From contig NZ_JBHUOR010000012.1 of the NCBI RefSeq assembly GCF_042686175.1, positions 1 to 8,112 on the forward strand: DNA of 8,112 nt. Direction: 5' to 3'. The stretch's first letter is position 1; every line of letters begins with the position of its first letter. The notes under the pieces are model-generated. The model was not told the DNA's origin and made no database searches. It saw nothing but the letters and a program-made list of their open reading frames with translations. The stretch comes from Kurthia populi (lineage in GTDB: Bacteria; Bacillota; Bacilli; Bacillales_A; Planococcaceae). Positions 1 through 6,171 of this stretch are shown one piece after another. A program made the translations under genes and the position numbers.

Positions 1-333
1 CATTCGTTCAATGAGGTGGGCAATCTCCGTCATCGTAATGCCTTTTTGAAACAAGTGAATGACCGTATTTTCAAGCGTATCGTTCGAGCGTTTATACGGC
101 GCAATGGTCTGTTGACGAAAATCGCCATTGCGATCACGTGGGATTGCCAGCTTTAAGTCGCCATACTCCGTGTGCAGCGTGCGTTCGTACACACCATTTC
201 GTGAGTTGCCAGAGTTAAAGCCGATGCGATCGTATTTTTCATCGTCCAAAAACGCCGTTAACTCCTGCGCTAACAGCGTATTGACCGCTTTTTCAAGATG
301 ACTACGAAAAACTTCACTGATATTGCCATTTTG
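1..333 (-). CDS. IS256-family (Mutator-type) transposase, N-terminal part, partial at both ends
   Basis: The minus strand reads openly through the whole stretch and gives about 111 residues of the N-terminal region of a Mutator/IS256-type DDE transposase, which cuts and pastes its own insertion sequence. Recognisable blocks are FRSHLEKAVNTLLAQELTAF, then FNSGNSRNGVYERTLHTEYG, then DLKLAIPRDRNGDF, then FQKGITMTEIAHLIERM. The NGxYxRxxxT and PRDRxG blocks are typical of the family, and the sequence looks closest to the IS1201-like branch. The DDE catalytic core lies beyond base 1 and is not visible. The N-terminus is missing: the frame runs into the undetermined base at 334, and I estimate that 10-20 residues plus the start codon are absent. 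It is more GC-rich than the following 300 bases. The break at the N is probably an assembly join inside a repeated element rather than a biological truncation. Confidence 0.88.
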
Positions 334-334
334 N
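334..334. other. Undetermined base, probable contig join
   Basis: A single N separates two sequences that do not belong together: transposase coding sequence on the minus strand to the left and an unrelated AT-rich plus-strand reading frame to the right. No insertion-sequence terminal repeat or upstream region lies between them, as a true IS end would require. A scaffold join inside a multicopy IS fits best. Confidence 0.75.
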
Positions 335-628
335 CATTTACACAAAATATTTTACGCTCTCAGTCGTTCACCTAAAGAACAACTAGAATTTAAATATTAT
401 GATAAAGGAAGTCTTCGTGCATATAAAGATATTTTAATTGACATAGAATCTTTAACAGAAGATAAGTTTGTTGAAAAATATCTTGAAATTATTCAACAAA
501 ACAAAGGAAAAAAATTCAAACCTGAAGATGGAATAGAAGAAATAGACGAATCTGATGGTCATAACAACTTTATTGTATTTGTTCTAATGCTTTTGAACCC
601 TATATATGAATATGATTTAGATGATTAA
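335..628 (+). CDS. Hypothetical protein, C-terminal fragment (5' end missing)
   Basis: This is an open frame of 97 codons ending in TAA at 626-628. I do not recognise the family. The visible part is probably soluble and mixed-charge: a Lys/Arg-rich N-terminal stretch (LSRSPKEQLEFKYYDKGS), a helical middle with DIESLTEDKFVEKYLEIIQQ, and an acidic tail (DGIEEIDESDG, a hydrophobic FIVFVLMLL segment, and a final YEYDLDD). There is no start codon or ribosome binding site at the left end. Any ATG read through the N at 334 comes from the antisense of the neighbouring transposase and is an artefact. Codon use is AT-rich and unlike the IS256 fragment, which supports a join at 334. The short size and acidic tail would fit an immunity-type or accessory protein, but that is speculation. 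Confidence 0.5.
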   Translation, partial: HLHKIFYALSRSPKEQLEFKYYDKGSLRAYKDILIDIESLTEDKFVEKYLEIIQQNKGKKFKPEDGIEEIDESDGHNNFIVFVLMLLNPIYEYDLDD

Positions 629-703
629 TTTCTAATCAGCTAAAAACCTCATTATCTTCTACATGATTGAAGTGACCCCTAAAAGTTAGACATGGTTATT
701 TCA

Positions 704-1512
704 TTAGGCAGCTTGGTTAAACTGAGTTCGGTACTCTACCGGACTCATTTTTAATTTTGCCTTGATACGTTTCGTGTTGTAATAGTTTATATAGTTTTCT
801 AGTTGTTGCTTAAAATGCTCGACACTTTCAAATTCCTTTAAGTAAAGAAATTCAGACTTCATGATCCCGAAGAAATTCTCCATCACCGAGTTGTCGTAAC
901 AGTTCCCTTTACGTGACATGCTTTGTACAATGCCTCTTGATTCAAGGGCGTGGCGATATTGTTTCATTTGATAATGCCAACCTTGCTCCGAATGCATCAG
1001 TAGCTGGTGAGCTTCTGGCAAGCGTTCTAAAGCCTTTTCTACCATCTCCGAAACCAAAGAATACGTTGGCCTAGAACCGATTGTATACGTGATAATTTCG
1101 CCATTAAATAAGTCTAAAACAGGCGATAAATAAAGCTTTTCGCCAAATAATTTAAACTCCGTAATATCCGTTACCCACTTCTCATTTGGGGCTTCGGCTG
1201 TAAAGTTTCGATCCAAAATATTTGGCGCAATTTTACCAACCGTTCCTCTATAAGACTTATATTTTTCATACGCACTACACACTTTAAACCAAGCTCTTTC
1301 ATGATACGTTGAACCTTTTTGTGATTCACTTTTTGTCCACGATTCGTGAGTTCATCACGAATACGACGATAGCCATAACGCCCTTCGTGTTCCTCATAGA
1401 TCGATTGAATGACATCTTTTAATTGGGCATCTGGATCCGGTCGATTCATCTTCTTGACGTAATCATAGTACGTGCTACGTGGAATACCTGCGAATGCCAC
1501 AAGCGCCTTCAC
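704..1512 (-). pseudogene. IS3-family transposase OrfB (DDE integrase domain), frameshifted and with altered catalytic residue
   Basis: The product is the catalytic half of the OrfAB transposase. The first part (1512 down to about 1262, GTG at 1510-1512 or by frameshift from orfA) begins KALVAFAGIPRSTYYDYVKK and holds the HTH_21-like segment HEGRYGYRRIRDEL. The second part (about 1264 down to 704) holds the rve core. The two are in different frames. After VVRMK the gene has five A residues (1262-1266) where six would give RMKKYKSYRG, a one-base deletion or a homopolymer sequencing error. Catalytic positions: Asp in WVTDITEF is present, and Glu in DNSVMENFFGIMKSE is present. The second Asp is Glu in LMHSEQGWHYQ (codon GAG at 986-988), exactly 35 residues spaced from the final Glu. 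The family consensus there is HSDxG. Activity is therefore doubtful even if the frame is repaired. Confidence 0.85.
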
Positions 1513-1544
1513 CGAGTATTTATGCCTTACTTCATAGATGACTC

Positions 1545-2057
1545 TTACTTTGTCTTCTTTGGTGATTTTTCCTTGGCTTGAACTAAGGCGTTCAACTTTT
1601 TTAAATACTCGTTTTCCATTTCAAGCTGCTTAATACGAGCTTGAAGTGCTTCAGTAGAGCCTTCTGCTGGTGTTTGTTTTGGTTGTTTGTTCGTTTCTTT
1701 TTTCATGGATGGACGCCCCTTTTTCTTTGACTGAAGGGCATCGAATCCTTGTGTTTCATACTGTTTTCGCCAACTACGGATTGTAGATGGAGCAGCTATA
1801 TTAAATATAGCTGCTGTTTCAAGCAAGGACGTACCATGTTCAATCATGTAATTTAGTACGTCTAGTTTTAACTGTGCTGAAAAATTTGTATACCGTTTTA
1901 CAAACGCTTTTACACCATGATACTCATATTGTTTCACCCAATTTTGAATAGCTTTATGATCCGTTCCAATCGATTTAGCAATTTCACGGAAATTTTCTTT
2001 GCCTTCTAAATAGCTTAAAGCAGCCTGTAATTTTTCATCCGCTGTAAATTTCGCCAT
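1545..2057 (-). CDS. IS3-family transposase OrfA (DNA-binding subunit)
   Basis: The protein has 170 residues starting at ATG 2055-2057 (MAKFTADEKL). This start is preferred over an upstream in-frame ATG because GGAGGTG lies about 11 bases before it and the family normally begins here. OrfA binds the terminal inverted repeats and supplies the DNA-binding half of the OrfAB fusion. Two helix-turn-helix units are visible, at about residues 20-42 (FREIAKSIGTDHKAIQNWVK) and 77-99 (LLETAAIFNIAAPSTIRSW). A basic linker (KKKGRPSMKK) follows, then a leucine-zipper coiled coil at about 136-161 (LQARIKQLEMENEYLKKL). The A6G slippery heptamer falls inside the zipper. The gene is intact. Confidence 0.9.
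   Translation of the reverse strand: MAKFTADEKLQAALSYLEGKENFREIAKSIGTDHKAIQNWVKQYEYHGVKAFVKRYTNFSAQLKLDVLNYMIEHGTSLLETAAIFNIAAPSTIRSWRKQYETQGFDALQSKKKGRPSMKKETNKQPKQTPAEGSTEALQARIKQLEMENEYLKKLNALVQAKEKSPKKTK
1596..1602 (-). promoter_or_regulatory. Programmed -1 ribosomal frameshift site (A AAA AAG)
   Basis: On the minus strand the orfA codons TTA AAA AAG (Leu152-Lys153-Lys154) contain the canonical A AAA AAG heptamer of IS150-type elements. A -1 slip here leads into an open frame reading VERLSSSQGKITKEDKVRVI and on into OrfB without a stop, giving the OrfAB fusion transposase. The signal is perfect, in contrast to the damaged orfB downstream. Confidence 0.8.
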
Positions 2058-2072
2058 ATAAAAACAGCACCT

Positions 2073-2100
2073 CCAATTGTTAGATGTGTCTAACAATTGG
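2073..2100 (-). repeat. Perfect 12-bp inverted repeat at the right end of the IS, overlapping the orfA ribosome binding site
   Basis: CCAATTGTTAGA and TCTAACAATTGG are perfectly complementary around a 4-base spacer (TGTG). Read on the minus strand, the 3' arm ends in GG, which forms the first bases of the orfA Shine-Dalgarno GGAGGTG. A transcript entering from outside the IS would fold this hairpin and hide the ribosome binding site. A transcript starting inside would lack the 5' arm. Such shielding against read-through transcription is known for several insertion sequences; its action here is inferred. Confidence 0.6.
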
Positions 2101-2134
2101 GGTGCAGTTCATTTAGTATGAAGTGGTTTTTTCT

Positions 2135-2680
2135 TTATTTATGATAATTTTTCAGTTTATATATTGGGACTTGATAACCTTGTTCATTCGTTGTAATTAA
2201 AATAATCCCATAATTTTTCGCGATGAATGTATAGCCACCATCATAGTAATTTAGGATTTTAATGACATTGGAATACGTTTTTTTACCAACTTTTCGTTTC
2301 GTATTTGTTTCGATTACCTTGTAGCTATATTCAAAAGAATTCACACCTGAATAACCGGTTTTATGATACGTTTTGCCTTTTGTCAGCGGAAATATATAGG
2401 GGGGAGCTACTGCGGAATCACCGCCCGCATTTAAAGCAAAAACATCCTTTGTTACACGGTATGAATAGAATCCATCTTTAGAGCTGCAATGAAGATAATC
2501 GGAATCAAATTTTTTGCATTTAATAGTTACATGTTTATCGTATGCATAGGCATCATAAATGCTGTATACATATTTAGTGCTTGGCTTATAGGGTTTGGCG
2601 GAATAAATGGTTGCTGCAGAGACCGGTAAACTTCCTAAAAAAATAAAAAATAGTGCAAGTAATGAAATGAATTTTTTCAT
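2135..2680 (-). CDS. Secreted protein of unknown function
   Basis: The protein has 181 residues from the ATG at 2678-2680, preceded by AAAGGAGGT with a spacing of 6-7 bases. An ATG eight codons upstream has no such site and was not chosen. Residues 1-22 form a classical Sec signal peptide (MKKFISLLALFFIFLGSLPV, cleavage near VSA-A) without a lipobox, so the product is probably released or wall-associated. The mature part is Tyr/Lys-rich, with two cysteines ten residues apart (C55, C65) that could form a disulfide. The C-terminal part, with NVIKILNYYDGGYTF then AKNYGIILI, recalls the beta-rich segment seen near the C-terminus of several Bacillus exported proteins, but I cannot name the family. 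The IS3 element lies just 3' of the stop codon, so a native terminator may have been displaced; none is visible. Confidence 0.75.
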   Translation of the reverse strand: MKKFISLLALFFIFLGSLPVSAATIYSAKPYKPSTKYVYSIYDAYAYDKHVTIKCKKFDSDYLHCSSKDGFYSYRVTKDVFALNAGGDSAVAPPYIFPLTKGKTYHKTGYSGVNSFEYSYKVIETNTKRKVGKKTYSNVIKILNYYDGGYTFIAKNYGIILITTNEQGYQVPIYKLKNYHK

Positions 2681-2813
2681 GTTAAAACCTCCTTTCATTA
2701 GCATACTTTTTTCATTTGAAAGAATATATTAGATTTCTGCTTATAAAATGATAGGATTTTTTGAAAATTACTAAATTTTGGGTAAAAAAACGACCTATAT
2801 ACTTGGTTATTAA

Positions 2814-2957
2814 AAAATATTAGACAATTATCTTTTACTGGTTCGCTTGCTTGAGATCGAGAAACATTTAGCATTTGACAAGTGGATGGAGCGAATGCTT
2901 ATTTCATCTTGTCAAAAATTAAATTATCAACTTGTTGAATTGCTTAAAAGGGCATAA
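2814..2957 (+). pseudogene. Possible 3' remnant of a degraded gene
   Basis: A plus-strand frame of 47 codons has no credible start and no ribosome binding site, but reads like real protein: VRLLEIEKHLAFDKWMERML followed by SSCQKLNYQLVELLKRA and TAA. The amphipathic pattern and balanced codon use suggest the tail of a broken gene. I do not recognise the family. The surrounding stretch 2705-2987 holds nothing else except the terminator at 2956-2981. A chance open frame remains quite possible. Confidence 0.25.
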
Positions 2958-2981
2958 AAAAAGACCTCTAAAGTCGAGGTC
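2956..2981 (-). terminator. Rho-independent terminator of the lipoprotein gene
   Basis: On the minus strand, GACCTC, a 7-base loop and GAGGTC are followed by a run of seven T. It begins six bases after the stop codon of the gene at 2988-3422. Confidence 0.85.
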
Positions 2982-2987
2982 AAATCA

Positions 2988-3422
2988 TTATTTTTGGTTT
3001 GATAATTCTTCGCCAACAAGGATTTCAAAGAGTTCTGCTGAATTCCTCGTATCTAATTGAATATAGTTACTTTCAGCGTCTATAACAAGTTCTACTTTAT
3101 CGTTGTTCGGAGTTATCCAAAGTTCATATGTCACCGCTTTTGATTCAATTTTAGGATTTTTGTATGGAAATATGAATCTGTAATCAGGTGGGTGAGTCAT
3201 ATTTACTTTTGCATGTTCCCAATTAATTTCATTTAAAATATCTTTCACTTTTTGAACCTGTTCATTATTAGTAATTTCTTTGAAATTCGCATATTTATTT
3301 TCATCACCAATGCGATGTTGAACTTGTATATAGCGTTCTTCATTTTCTATTACGTTTGAACACCCTACTAAAAATATGGAGACGATACCAAAAAGGGAAA
3401 TAAAGTATTTAATTTTTTTCAT
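2988..3422 (-). CDS. Lipoprotein, YhfM-like
   Basis: The protein has 144 residues from ATG 3420-3422 with GGAGA at a spacing of about 7. It has a lipoprotein signal peptide: positive KKIK, a hydrophobic core (YFISLFGIVSIF), then the lipobox LVGC with Cys21 as the lipidated residue. It should therefore sit on the outer face of the membrane. The mature domain of about 120 residues includes VQKVKDILNEINWEHAKVNM, PPDYRFIFPY, YELWITPNNDKVELV and YIQLDTRNSAELFEIL. This order (helix, DY..F strand, Y.LWI strand, Y..L..... L..IL helix) resembles the small YhfM-like domain of Bacillus lipoproteins, whose function is unknown to me. The resemblance is from memory of the pattern. It is a single-gene unit with its own promoter (3473-3481) and terminator (2956-2981). 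Confidence 0.8.
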   Translation of the reverse strand: MKKIKYFISLFGIVSIFLVGCSNVIENEERYIQVQHRIGDENKYANFKEITNNEQVQKVKDILNEINWEHAKVNMTHPPDYRFIFPYKNPKIESKAVTYELWITPNNDKVELVIDAESNYIQLDTRNSAELFEILVGEELSNQK

Positions 3423-3472
3423 AATATCTCCTTCTATATAAAATGGCTATAATTGGAAACTGTTTCATGCTT

Positions 3473-3481
3473 AGTATAGCA
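3473..3481 (-). promoter_or_regulatory. Candidate extended -10 promoter of the lipoprotein gene
   Basis: On the minus strand the sequence TGCTATACT has the TGn extension and a -10 hexamer with five of six consensus bases, placing the transcript start about 44 bases before the ATG. The -35 region (TTTGTT) is poor, as is usual for extended -10 promoters. Confidence 0.45.
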
Positions 3482-3521
3482 TATTCTAAAAACAACAAAC
3501 TTTACGAAAACAGCCTTTAAC

Positions 3522-3551
3522 AAAAAAAAATCCCACCTTTCATGAAAGGTG
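3522..3551 (-). terminator. Terminator of the YibE/F operon, containing the stop codon
   Basis: The perfect 18-base palindrome CACCTTTCATGAAAGGTG (3534-3551) is followed on the minus strand by a T9 run (3522-3530). The 5' arm encodes the last residues (THLS), and the TGA stop (3540-3542) lies in the centre of the hairpin, so the coding region runs into its own terminator. Confidence 0.85.
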
Positions 3552-4313
3552 AGTTTCTTCTTTTGTATCTTTTAAAAAATAAGAAGCAATGAAAGCTGTG
3601 ATTGGAATGACAAGGGTTACGCCAATACCAGCGCAGCAAATCGTAATGAGCTCACTACTAAAAATTTTGGAGTTTACAATCTCACCAAGTGAATAGGATA
3701 GATCATTAAACCAAATAAGTAGGGCTAGGTAGCTTCCGAAAAAAGCGAAAAATAATGTATTCGCACTTGTACCAATAATATCTCGGCCAATGTGCATGCC
3801 AAAATCAAATAATTGTTTTCGCGTAGCTTCAGGGTGTAAAGTGAGCATTTCCCGCATTGGGGAAGCAATCGCAATGGCTGCATCTGTAATGGCGCCGATG
3901 GTACTCATAATAATAACCGAAATTACGATTTGCTGAAAATCTAGGCCAATATGGAGTGACATCATACTTAATTCTTCTGTTTCTTCCTCGCCAAACCCTT
4001 GAATTAATGAGCTTTTAGTGAAGAGCCAGATGAGTGCTACAAGAAAACCAGTAGTAGCGAGCGTAGAGACGAATGCGATTTTTGTCATGGGATTTACTTC
4101 ATTAATATAAAACAAATTAATGATACTAACGACAATGCAGGCAATAAACGTCAATAAAATCGGGTTGAGTTGTGGAACATTCATAAAGAAGAGCAGCACA
4201 ATTACGACAATAAAATTTAAAAATAAAGCAATAAATGAACGCAATCCTTTTTTGCCGCCAATTATCAGCATACATATCGCTAAAATAATGGCGAGTACTA
4301 TAATAATATTCAT
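3540..4313 (-). CDS. YibE/F family membrane protein (short paralogue, YibF-like)
   Basis: The protein has 257 residues. It is an integral membrane protein with about seven hydrophobic segments: residues 2-19, 26-44, 50-70, 78-98, 127-150, 182-202 and 221-246. An acidic loop (GFGEEETEEL) lies at 107-116. The family signature in its C-terminal half is STIGAITD at 137-144 and HIGRDIIGT at 174-182, with the same order and spacing style as in the upstream gene. The ATG at 4311-4313 overlaps the upstream TGA (ATGA), and no good Shine-Dalgarno precedes it, so translation is probably coupled. The biochemical role of YibE/F proteins is not known to me; the pairing suggests a heteromeric complex. It lacks the extracytoplasmic N-terminal domain of its partner. 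Confidence 0.85.
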   Translation of the reverse strand: MNIIIVLAIILAICMLIIGGKKGLRSFIALFLNFIVVIVLLFFMNVPQLNPILLTFIACIVVSIINLFYINEVNPMTKIAFVSTLATTGFLVALIWLFTKSSLIQGFGEEETEELSMMSLHIGLDFQQIVISVIIMSTIGAITDAAIAIASPMREMLTLHPEATRKQLFDFGMHIGRDIIGTSANTLFFAFFGSYLALLIWFNDLSYSLGEIVNSKIFSSELITICCAGIGVTLVIPITAFIASYFLKDTKEETHLS

Positions 4314-5419
4314 CGTATCGCCTGCTTTCGTTTAATAAAGAATAAGACAATGACTAGCGAAATCGGAATGGCTAACACAATACCAATGCCGCCAACAAGG
4401 GCACGAACAAGCTCTAATGAAAGGTTAATGGATAATGTGTACCCGAATGCCGATTGATTTTTAAAATAAAGTAACAGCATGGGAATGGAGCCACTTACAT
4501 AGGCAAAGAATAAAATATTGGTCATTGTGCCCATAATATCTTTTCCGATTTCACGGCCAGATTGAGCCAGTCTTTTTAAAGAAATAGCGGGATTTTTCTC
4601 ATACAATCCATAAAGCGAGGAAGACATCGTAATCGCAATATCCATTACGGCTCCGAGCGAACCGATGAAAAGGCCTGCCATAAAGACCGTTTTATAGGGC
4701 CGCGTAATAAATTGTAGCTCTTCATAGCGCATACCTTGTTCATTTGTCAGCTTTAAGACAATATAGGCAAGCCCGAGCGATACGAATGTACCAACCAATG
4801 TGCTGAGAATAGCAGTCATTGTCTTTTCGTTAAAACCATTTACGAGTAGAAGGGATAAAATGGTGAAGAGGAAAATCCCAACGATGCATAGTATAAGTAG
4901 ATAGGCGTCGTATGTTGTATAAATACTAATAATGGTCCAAACAATTGCCGCGTTAATAAAAAGACTAATGACAGAAAAGAGACCTTGTAAACGCCCTACC
5001 GCAATTAAAACCGCGATAAATACCCAGAGTAGTGTAACGATATGAACGTCTCGTTTAACGCCTACAATATCATAGCTATGTACGTCATTTTTTTCAGCTA
5101 GCTTATTTTTTTCGATAAATAAGTCATGGCCAATTTCATATTCATTATCAAATCCCTTTGAGTCGGAATATTGATTAGTTAACGTGATAACGTCGCCTTT
5201 TTTTTCACCATTTGTAATTTTTGCAGTTAGCTGCTGTGTATAGAGCGTATCTTTATTATTGAATTGATCAGTAACGGCTTCCGTTTTTGTGACAGTGTTT
5301 TCTGTTACAGTCGCAATGGTTTGATGATAAAATGAATCATTATAGTGCGTAAATACGATAGAAACAGCCGCACAGAGAATGAGTAATGCGGCAAGCCACC
5401 ACTTACGAAAGGATTTCAT
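4310..5419 (-). CDS. YibE/F family membrane protein (long paralogue, YibE-like)
   Basis: The protein has 369 residues from ATG 5417-5419, with AAGGAGGTG eight bases upstream. The layout has four parts: one N-terminal membrane anchor (8-25); an extracytoplasmic domain of about 100 residues (26-125) rich in Thr and charged residues (TVTENTVTKTEAVTDQ, GEKKGDVITLTNQY); then about seven membrane segments (126-142, 146-166, 171-193, 201-222, 244-266, 298-318, 337-361); and a basic tail (FIKRKQAIR). The conserved family blocks are GSLGAVMD (253-260) and SGREIGKDIMGT (287-298), which repeat in the downstream paralogue. It is the first gene of a two-gene operon ending at 3522. I saw no convincing promoter in 5420-5562. 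Membrane location is clear; the transported or sensed molecule, if any, is unknown. Confidence 0.87.
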   Translation of the reverse strand: MKSFRKWWLAALLILCAAVSIVFTHYNDSFYHQTIATVTENTVTKTEAVTDQFNNKDTLYTQQLTAKITNGEKKGDVITLTNQYSDSKGFDNEYEIGHDLFIEKNKLAEKNDVHSYDIVGVKRDVHIVTLLWVFIAVLIAVGRLQGLFSVISLFINAAIVWTIISIYTTYDAYLLILCIVGIFLFTILSLLLVNGFNEKTMTAILSTLVGTFVSLGLAYIVLKLTNEQGMRYEELQFITRPYKTVFMAGLFIGSLGAVMDIAITMSSSLYGLYEKNPAISLKRLAQSGREIGKDIMGTMTNILFFAYVSGSIPMLLLYFKNQSAFGYTLSINLSLELVRALVGGIGIVLAIPISLVIVLFFIKRKQAIR

Positions 5420-5562
5420 ACGCTAGGCACCTCCTTGATTGTAATACCTTAGCTATCTTACAGGTTTTGAGCATGTTGATAAAGTAGAAAGTGCCTTTGT
5501 TTAAGCTAAAAATGATACATACGGAACTAAGGAATGAAATAACTCGATAAAAGGAGCATTCT

Positions 5563-5760
5563 ATGGAGAAAATCTTATTTATTACCTTTTTCATCGCAAT
5601 CCCGCTTTTATCTATCATTGTCGTCACAGGCATAAAAGTTGTGCTGCGAGACGCTGCATTTTGGCCAGCCTTAGAAGCATCTTTTCCTATCATTGTTTTT
5701 TACTATTTAGCACTGAGTATTGTTTGGATAAGTAATGTAGAAAAAAATACGCCAGGTTAA
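5563..5760 (+). CDS. Small membrane protein, two predicted helices
   Basis: The protein has 65 residues from ATG 5563, with AAAGGAG six bases upstream. Two hydrophobic segments (about 4-27, LFITFFIAIPLLSIIVVTGI, and 42-56, FPIIVFYYLALSIVW) are joined by a short polar loop (KVVLRDAAFWPALEAS), with a polar C-terminus (NVEKNTPG). I do not recognise a family. It is transcribed away from the yibE-like gene; the 143-bp gap between them must hold both promoters, but neither is convincing. The stop is followed after seven bases by the repeat-like element at 5768-5898 rather than by a classical terminator. Confidence 0.7.
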   Translation: MEKILFITFFIAIPLLSIIVVTGIKVVLRDAAFWPALEASFPIIVFYYLALSIVWISNVEKNTPG

Positions 5761-5767
5761 ATAAAAA

Positions 5768-5898
5768 GAGGCTGGGACATACGTATAAAAACAACCTCTC
5801 CTATGAGCATAAGACAAACCGGAATCGCGCTGTGACGCGGTTCCGGTTTGTCATTGCGAACGCTAAAAAAGGAAAATGACGTGTTTTGTCTCAGCCTC
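5768..5898. repeat. Repeat-like palindromic element (GAGGCTGGGACA ... TGTCTCAGCCTC) with internal long hairpin
   Basis: The outer arms GAGGCTGGGACA (5768-5779) and TGTCTCAGCCTC (5887-5898) are complementary with one wobble position. Inside lies a 40-base hairpin (5813-5852): 17 paired bases (GACAAACCGGAATCGCG) with one T-G wobble, and a 6-base loop. The whole would fold as a bulky two-stem structure. The GAGGCTGGGACA arm resembles an intergenic repeat I have seen in several Firmicutes, which suggests a dispersed mobile or REP-like unit. No U-tract follows the inner hairpin and no protein is encoded. Multicopy status cannot be tested from this window. Confidence 0.6.
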
Positions 5899-5937
5899 AT
5901 ATTTTCATCATCCGGACGGTTTTACTGCTTTCCATTT

Positions 5938-5966
5938 TTGGTAGACTATTACTAGTAGGCTAATAA
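5938..5966 (+). promoter_or_regulatory. Candidate promoter of the 58-aa membrane protein gene
   Basis: TTGGTA (5938-5943), a 17-base spacer and TAATAA (5961-5966) match four of six consensus bases each. This places the start point about 15 bases before the ATG at 5988, giving a very short leader. Confidence 0.35.
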
Positions 5967-5987
5967 ATCATACATAGAAGTGACTTA

Positions 5988-6164
5988 ATGAAACATATCG
6001 CAGCAGCCATCTACTTATCCTTTGCGTTCTTATTTATTTTCCTGCAATCATTCGAGGGTTATTATACGACAAGTGGTACCTATGTAATTATTGCGTTATT
6101 CTTTGTCTTAGCAGGCATCTATTTTATCCGCATCGTCAGAGATTTTTTCAAAGGTTTAAAATAA
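5988..6164 (+). CDS. Small membrane protein (58 aa), two predicted helices
   Basis: ATG 5988 to TAA 6162-6164. The protein begins MKHIAAAIYLSFAFLFIFLQ, has a short outside loop (SFEGYYTTSGTY), a second hydrophobic segment (VIIALFFVLAGIYFIRI) and ends in a positive tail (VRDFFKGLK), which predicts both termini in the cytoplasm. The Shine-Dalgarno is weak (GAAGTG). A good terminator directly after the stop (6172-6201) and a candidate promoter support a real single-gene unit. The family is not recognised. Confidence 0.65.
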   Translation: MKHIAAAIYLSFAFLFIFLQSFEGYYTTSGTYVIIALFFVLAGIYFIRIVRDFFKGLK

Positions 6165-6171
6165 TAAAATG

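Larger units (their letters stand above)
668..2111 (-). mobile_element. IS3-family (IS150-group) insertion sequence, both ends present
   Basis: The element is about 1444 bp. Its outer ends are TGAAGTGACCCCTAAAAGTT (from 668) and, on the minus strand from 2111, TGAACTGCACCCCAATTGTT. They share the TGAA, ACCCC and GTTAGACA blocks, the usual imperfect terminal inverted repeats of this group. It carries orfA and orfB in a -1 frame relation with an A6G slippery site. With ends at TG...CA the flanking triplets do not match. If the boundary is moved one base inward (669-2110), both flanks read ATT, a possible 3-bp target duplication. OrfB carries two lesions, so this copy is probably unable to move itself. 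Confidence 0.85.

Noticed and set aside
4120..4350. Open frames on both strands overlapping the junction of the two YibE/F genes
   Set aside because: They lie entirely within well-supported YibE/F coding sequence, lack ribosome binding sites and read as antisense or out-of-frame shadows.
5403..5693. Minus-strand open frame opposite the 65-aa membrane protein gene
   Set aside because: It has no ribosome binding site and overlaps the start of the yibE-like gene, while the plus-strand gene has a good Shine-Dalgarno and a membrane-protein pattern.
5813..5852. Hairpin as a Rho-independent terminator of the 65-aa gene
   Set aside because: No U-tract follows on either strand, and the stem is longer than typical terminators and nested inside a second inverted repeat.
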